Assembly (NCBI GenBank): GCA_963855995.1 | Contig: OY979717.1 | Coordinates: 33,199,997 to 33,263,996 of the forward strand | Length of the DNA stretch: 64,000 bases | Origin: Muricea muricata | Lineage: Eukaryota > Cnidaria > Anthozoa > Malacalcyonacea > Plexauridae | Direction of reading: 5' to 3' | In this document: positions 61,401-64,000 of the stretch, piece after piece | How the letters are laid out: each line of letters opens with the position of its first letter | How positions within the stretch are numbered: the first letter of the stretch is position 1 | Program-made: the position numbers and the translations under genes | The notes under the pieces: model-generated | Database searches by the model: none | Told to the model about the DNA's origin: nothing | Seen by the model: only the letters and a program-made list of their open reading frames with translations

Positions 61401-64000
61401 GGGGTATTTCAAAAAAGTGCTTTAGGAAATGTAAACGTGGAGGTTTTCAGGCCAAATTTTGTCAGTAACTCTAATTTGCTATTCTGATAAAAATAAGGAT
61501 GGTTTGGTTACTATTTGAGACATCAAGAAATTTGAGAAATTTTGCATGTCCGGACACAGGCAAACTGGCCATTTTTTAGTATTTTGGGGGGTATTTCAAA
61601 AAAGTGCTTTAGGCAATGTAAACGTTGAGGTTTTATGGCCAAATTTGGTCAGTAACTCTAATTTTTATTCTGATCAAAATAACGATGGTTTGGTTACTAT
61701 TTGAGACATCAAGAAATTTGAGAAATTTTGCATCTCCGGACACAGCAAAATGGCCATTTTTCAGTATCTTAGGGGGTATTTCAAAAAAGTTCTTTAGGCA
61801 ATGTAAAAGCTGAGGTTTTTTAGCCAAATTTTTTCAGGAACTCAAATTTGGTATTCTGATCAAAATAAGCATGGTTTTGTTATTATTTGAGACATCAAGA
61901 AATTTGAGAAATTTTGCATGTCCGGACACAGGCAAAATGGCCATTTTTCACTATTTTAGGGGGTATTTCAAAAAAGTGCTTTAGGAAATGTAAACGTGGA
62001 GGTTTTCAGGCCAAATTTTGTCACTAACTCTAATTTGCTATTCTGATAAAAATAAGGATGGTTTGGTTACTATTTGAGAGATCAAGAAATTTGAGAAATT
62101 TTGCATGTCCGGAAACAGGCAAACTGGCCATTTTTTAGTATTTTGGGGGGTATTTCAAAAAAGTGCTTTAGGCAATGTAAACGTTGAGGTTTTATGGCCA
62201 AATTTGGTCAGTAACTCTAATTTTTATTCTGATCAAAATAACGATGGTTTGGTTACTATTTGAGACATCAAGAAATTTGAGAAATTTTGCATCTCCAGAC
62301 ACAGCAAAATGGCCATTTTTCAGTATTTTAGGGGGTATTTAAAAAAGTTCTTTAGGCAATGTAAAAGCTGAGGTTTTTTAGCCAAATTTTTTCAGGAACT
62401 CAAATTTGGTATTCTGATCAAAATAAGCATGGTTTTGTTATTATTTGAGACATCAAGAAATTTGAGAAATTTTGCATGTCCGGACACAGGCAAAATGGCC
62501 ATTTTTCAGTATTTTAGGGGGTATTTCAAAAAAGTGCTTTGGGAAATGTAAACGTGGAGGTTTTCAGGCCAAATTTTGTCAGTAACTCTAATTTGCTATT
62601 CTGATAAAAATATGCATGGTTTGGTTATTATTTGAGACCTCAAGAAATTTTAGAAATTTTGCATGTCCGGACACAGGCAAAATTGCCATTTTTCAGTATA
62701 TTTTAGGGTATTTCAAAAAAGAGCAATAGGCAATGTAAAAGTGGAGGTTTTATGGCCAAAATTGGTCAAAAACTCTAATTTGGTATTCTGATCAAAATAA
62801 GCATGGTTTTGTTATTATTTGAGACATCAAGAAATTTGAGAAATTTTGCATGTCCGGACACAGGCAAAATGGCCATTTTTCAGTATTTTTTAGGGTATTT
62901 AAAAAAAGGGCTTTAGCCAATGTAAAAGTGGAGGTTTTATGGCCAAATTTGATCAGGAACTCTAATTAGGTATTCTGATCAAAATAAGGATGGTTTGGTT
63001 ACTATTTGAGACATCGAGAAATTTGAGAAATTTTGCATGTCCGGACACTGGCAAAATGGCCATTTTTTACTATTTTAGGGGGTATTTCAAAAAAGTGCTT
63101 TAGGAAATGTAAATGTGGAGGTTTTCAGGCCAAATTTTGTCAGTAACTCTAATTTGCTATTCTGATAAAAATAAGGATGGTTTGGTTACTATTTGAGACA
63201 TCAAGAAATTTGAGAAATTTTGCATGTCCGGACACAGGCAAACTGGCCATTTTTTAGTATTTTGGGGGGTATTTCAAAAAAGTGCTTTAGGCAATGTAAA
63301 CGTTGAGGTTTTATGGCCAAATTTGGTCAGTAACTCTAATTTTTATTCTGATCAAAATAACGATGGTTTGGTTACTATTTGAGACATCAAGAAATTTGAG
63401 AAATTTTGCATCTCCGGACACAGCAAAATGGCCATTTTTCAGTATTTTAGGGGGTATTTCAAAAAAGTTCTTTAGGCAATGTAAAAGCTGAGGTTTTTTA
63501 GCCAAATTTTTTCAGGAACTCAAATTTGTATTCTGATCAAAATAAGCATGGTTTTGTTATTATTTGAGACATCAAGAAATTTGAGAAATTTTGCATGTCC
63601 GGACACAGGCAAAATTGCCATTTTTCAGTATTTTTTGGGGTATTTAAAAAAAGAGCTTTAGGCAATGTAAAAGTGGAGGTTTTATGGCCAAATTTGATCA
63701 GGAACTCTAATTAGGTATTCTGATCAAAATAAGGATGGTTTGGTTACTATTTGAGACATCAAGAAATTTGAGAAATTTTGCATGTCCGGACACAGGCAAA
63801 ATGGCCATTTTTTAGTATTTCAGGGGGTATTTCAAAAAAGTGCTTTAGGCAATGTAAACGTGGAGGTTTTCAGGCCAAACTTGGTCAGTAACTCTAATTT
63901 GGTATTCTAATCAAAATAACGATGGTTTGGTTACTATTTCAGACCTCAAGAAATTTTAGAAATTTTGCATGTCCGGAGACGGGCAAAATGGCCATTTTTC
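55391..64000 (+). repeat. 10,271-bp 55-mer block, copy 2 (cut by window end)
   Basis: This is the tandem copy of 45,120-55,390. Only 8,610 bp are visible, corresponding to 45,120-53,729. If the periodicity continues, the divergent-monomer cluster should begin about 150 bp beyond the window end. The left junction lies inside one monomer, after 'tgtctagaca' and before 'cagtattttttaggg'. Confidence 0.93.

Larger units (their letters stand above)
1..64000 (+). repeat. Satellite DNA array, ~187-bp monomer, head-to-tail
   Basis: The same roughly 187-bp unit repeats across the entire window with no interruption. Anchor points, the base after 'gaggtttt' in each unit, fall at 3, 190, 377 and 564 and continue in register to 63,871, which gives about 342 units. 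Unit length varies from about 184 to 190 bp through small subtype-specific indels. All units lie in the same orientation. The array runs off both ends of the window, so its true length is unknown. No mobile element, simple-sequence tract, gene or RNA gene was found in it. Near-nucleosomal unit length plus higher-order organisation is typical of eukaryotic centromeric or heterochromatic satellites. The centromere role is inferred, not shown. The family is not one I recognise. Confidence 0.98.

Noticed and set aside
2239..63505. Dozens of 62-119-codon open frames on both strands (for example 2,239-2,427 +, 2,247-2,441 -, 2,714-2,971 +, 3,342-3,560 -, 11,953-12,312 +)
   Set aside because: They are the same satellite subtypes read repeatedly. 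Plus- and minus-strand frames overlap each other almost completely, many start at non-ATG codons, lengths follow monomer indels, and no protein family is recognisable. They are not annotated as genes.
1..64000. CRISPR array
   Set aside because: Unit length is about 187 bp and the whole unit repeats. There is no alternation of short identical repeats with unique spacers, and no cas genes.
1..64000. Transposon, LTR or rolling-circle element origin inside the window
   Set aside because: No coding domains, terminal repeats or target-site duplications were seen, and every stretch stays in 187-bp phase. An ancient origin of the monomer from a mobile element cannot be excluded from this sequence.
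1..64000. Inverted monomers or orientation switches
   Set aside because: I looked for reverse-complement landmarks such as 'aaaacctcc' and 'cctaaagc' on the plus strand and saw none. All units appear to run in one direction.

Overview
The whole 64-kb window is one uninterrupted, head-to-tail satellite DNA array. The basic unit is about 187 bp (average spacing about 186.7 bp, roughly 342 units from base 3 to the end), and every unit is in the same orientation. I found no unique sequence, no protein gene, no tRNA or rRNA, no transposon and no assembly gap. A hand count of one typical monomer gives about 35% G+C. A megabase-style satellite like this, with near-nucleosome-length monomers and higher-order structure, points to a eukaryote and to centromeric, pericentromeric or other heterochromatin. 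I do not recognise the satellite family and cannot name the organism.

The array has a layered structure. About eight monomer subtypes recur in fixed orders, set apart by their 5' segment and by small indels. These orders form higher-order repeats (HORs) of 10, 12, 13, 15, 18, 20, 46, 51 and 55 monomers. From left to right: 1-1,575 is a segment reused elsewhere. 1,576-6,310 is about 2.5 copies of a 1,865-bp 10-mer. 5,941-25,002 is two nearly identical copies of a 9,531-bp 51-mer. 25,003-34,781 is a mosaic of overlapping 13-, 15- and 20-mer repeats. 34,782-40,090 reuses the left end of the window. 38,681-45,373 is two copies of a 3,355-bp 18-mer. 45,120-64,000 is one full and one window-truncated copy of a 10,271-bp 55-mer, which contains a nested 2,240-bp 12-mer duplication.

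Nothing suggests that genes act together here. The signals of interest are structural: at least three dyad symmetries per monomer, a CpG-centred palindrome that often shows CpG-to-TpG/CpA changes, hybrid monomers at breakpoints that look like unequal crossovers, and a 1.5-kb cluster of divergent monomers carried intact to three places. Short open frames on both strands are by-products of the repeat. Block boundaries are read by eye from offset matches and are good to about 20 bp.
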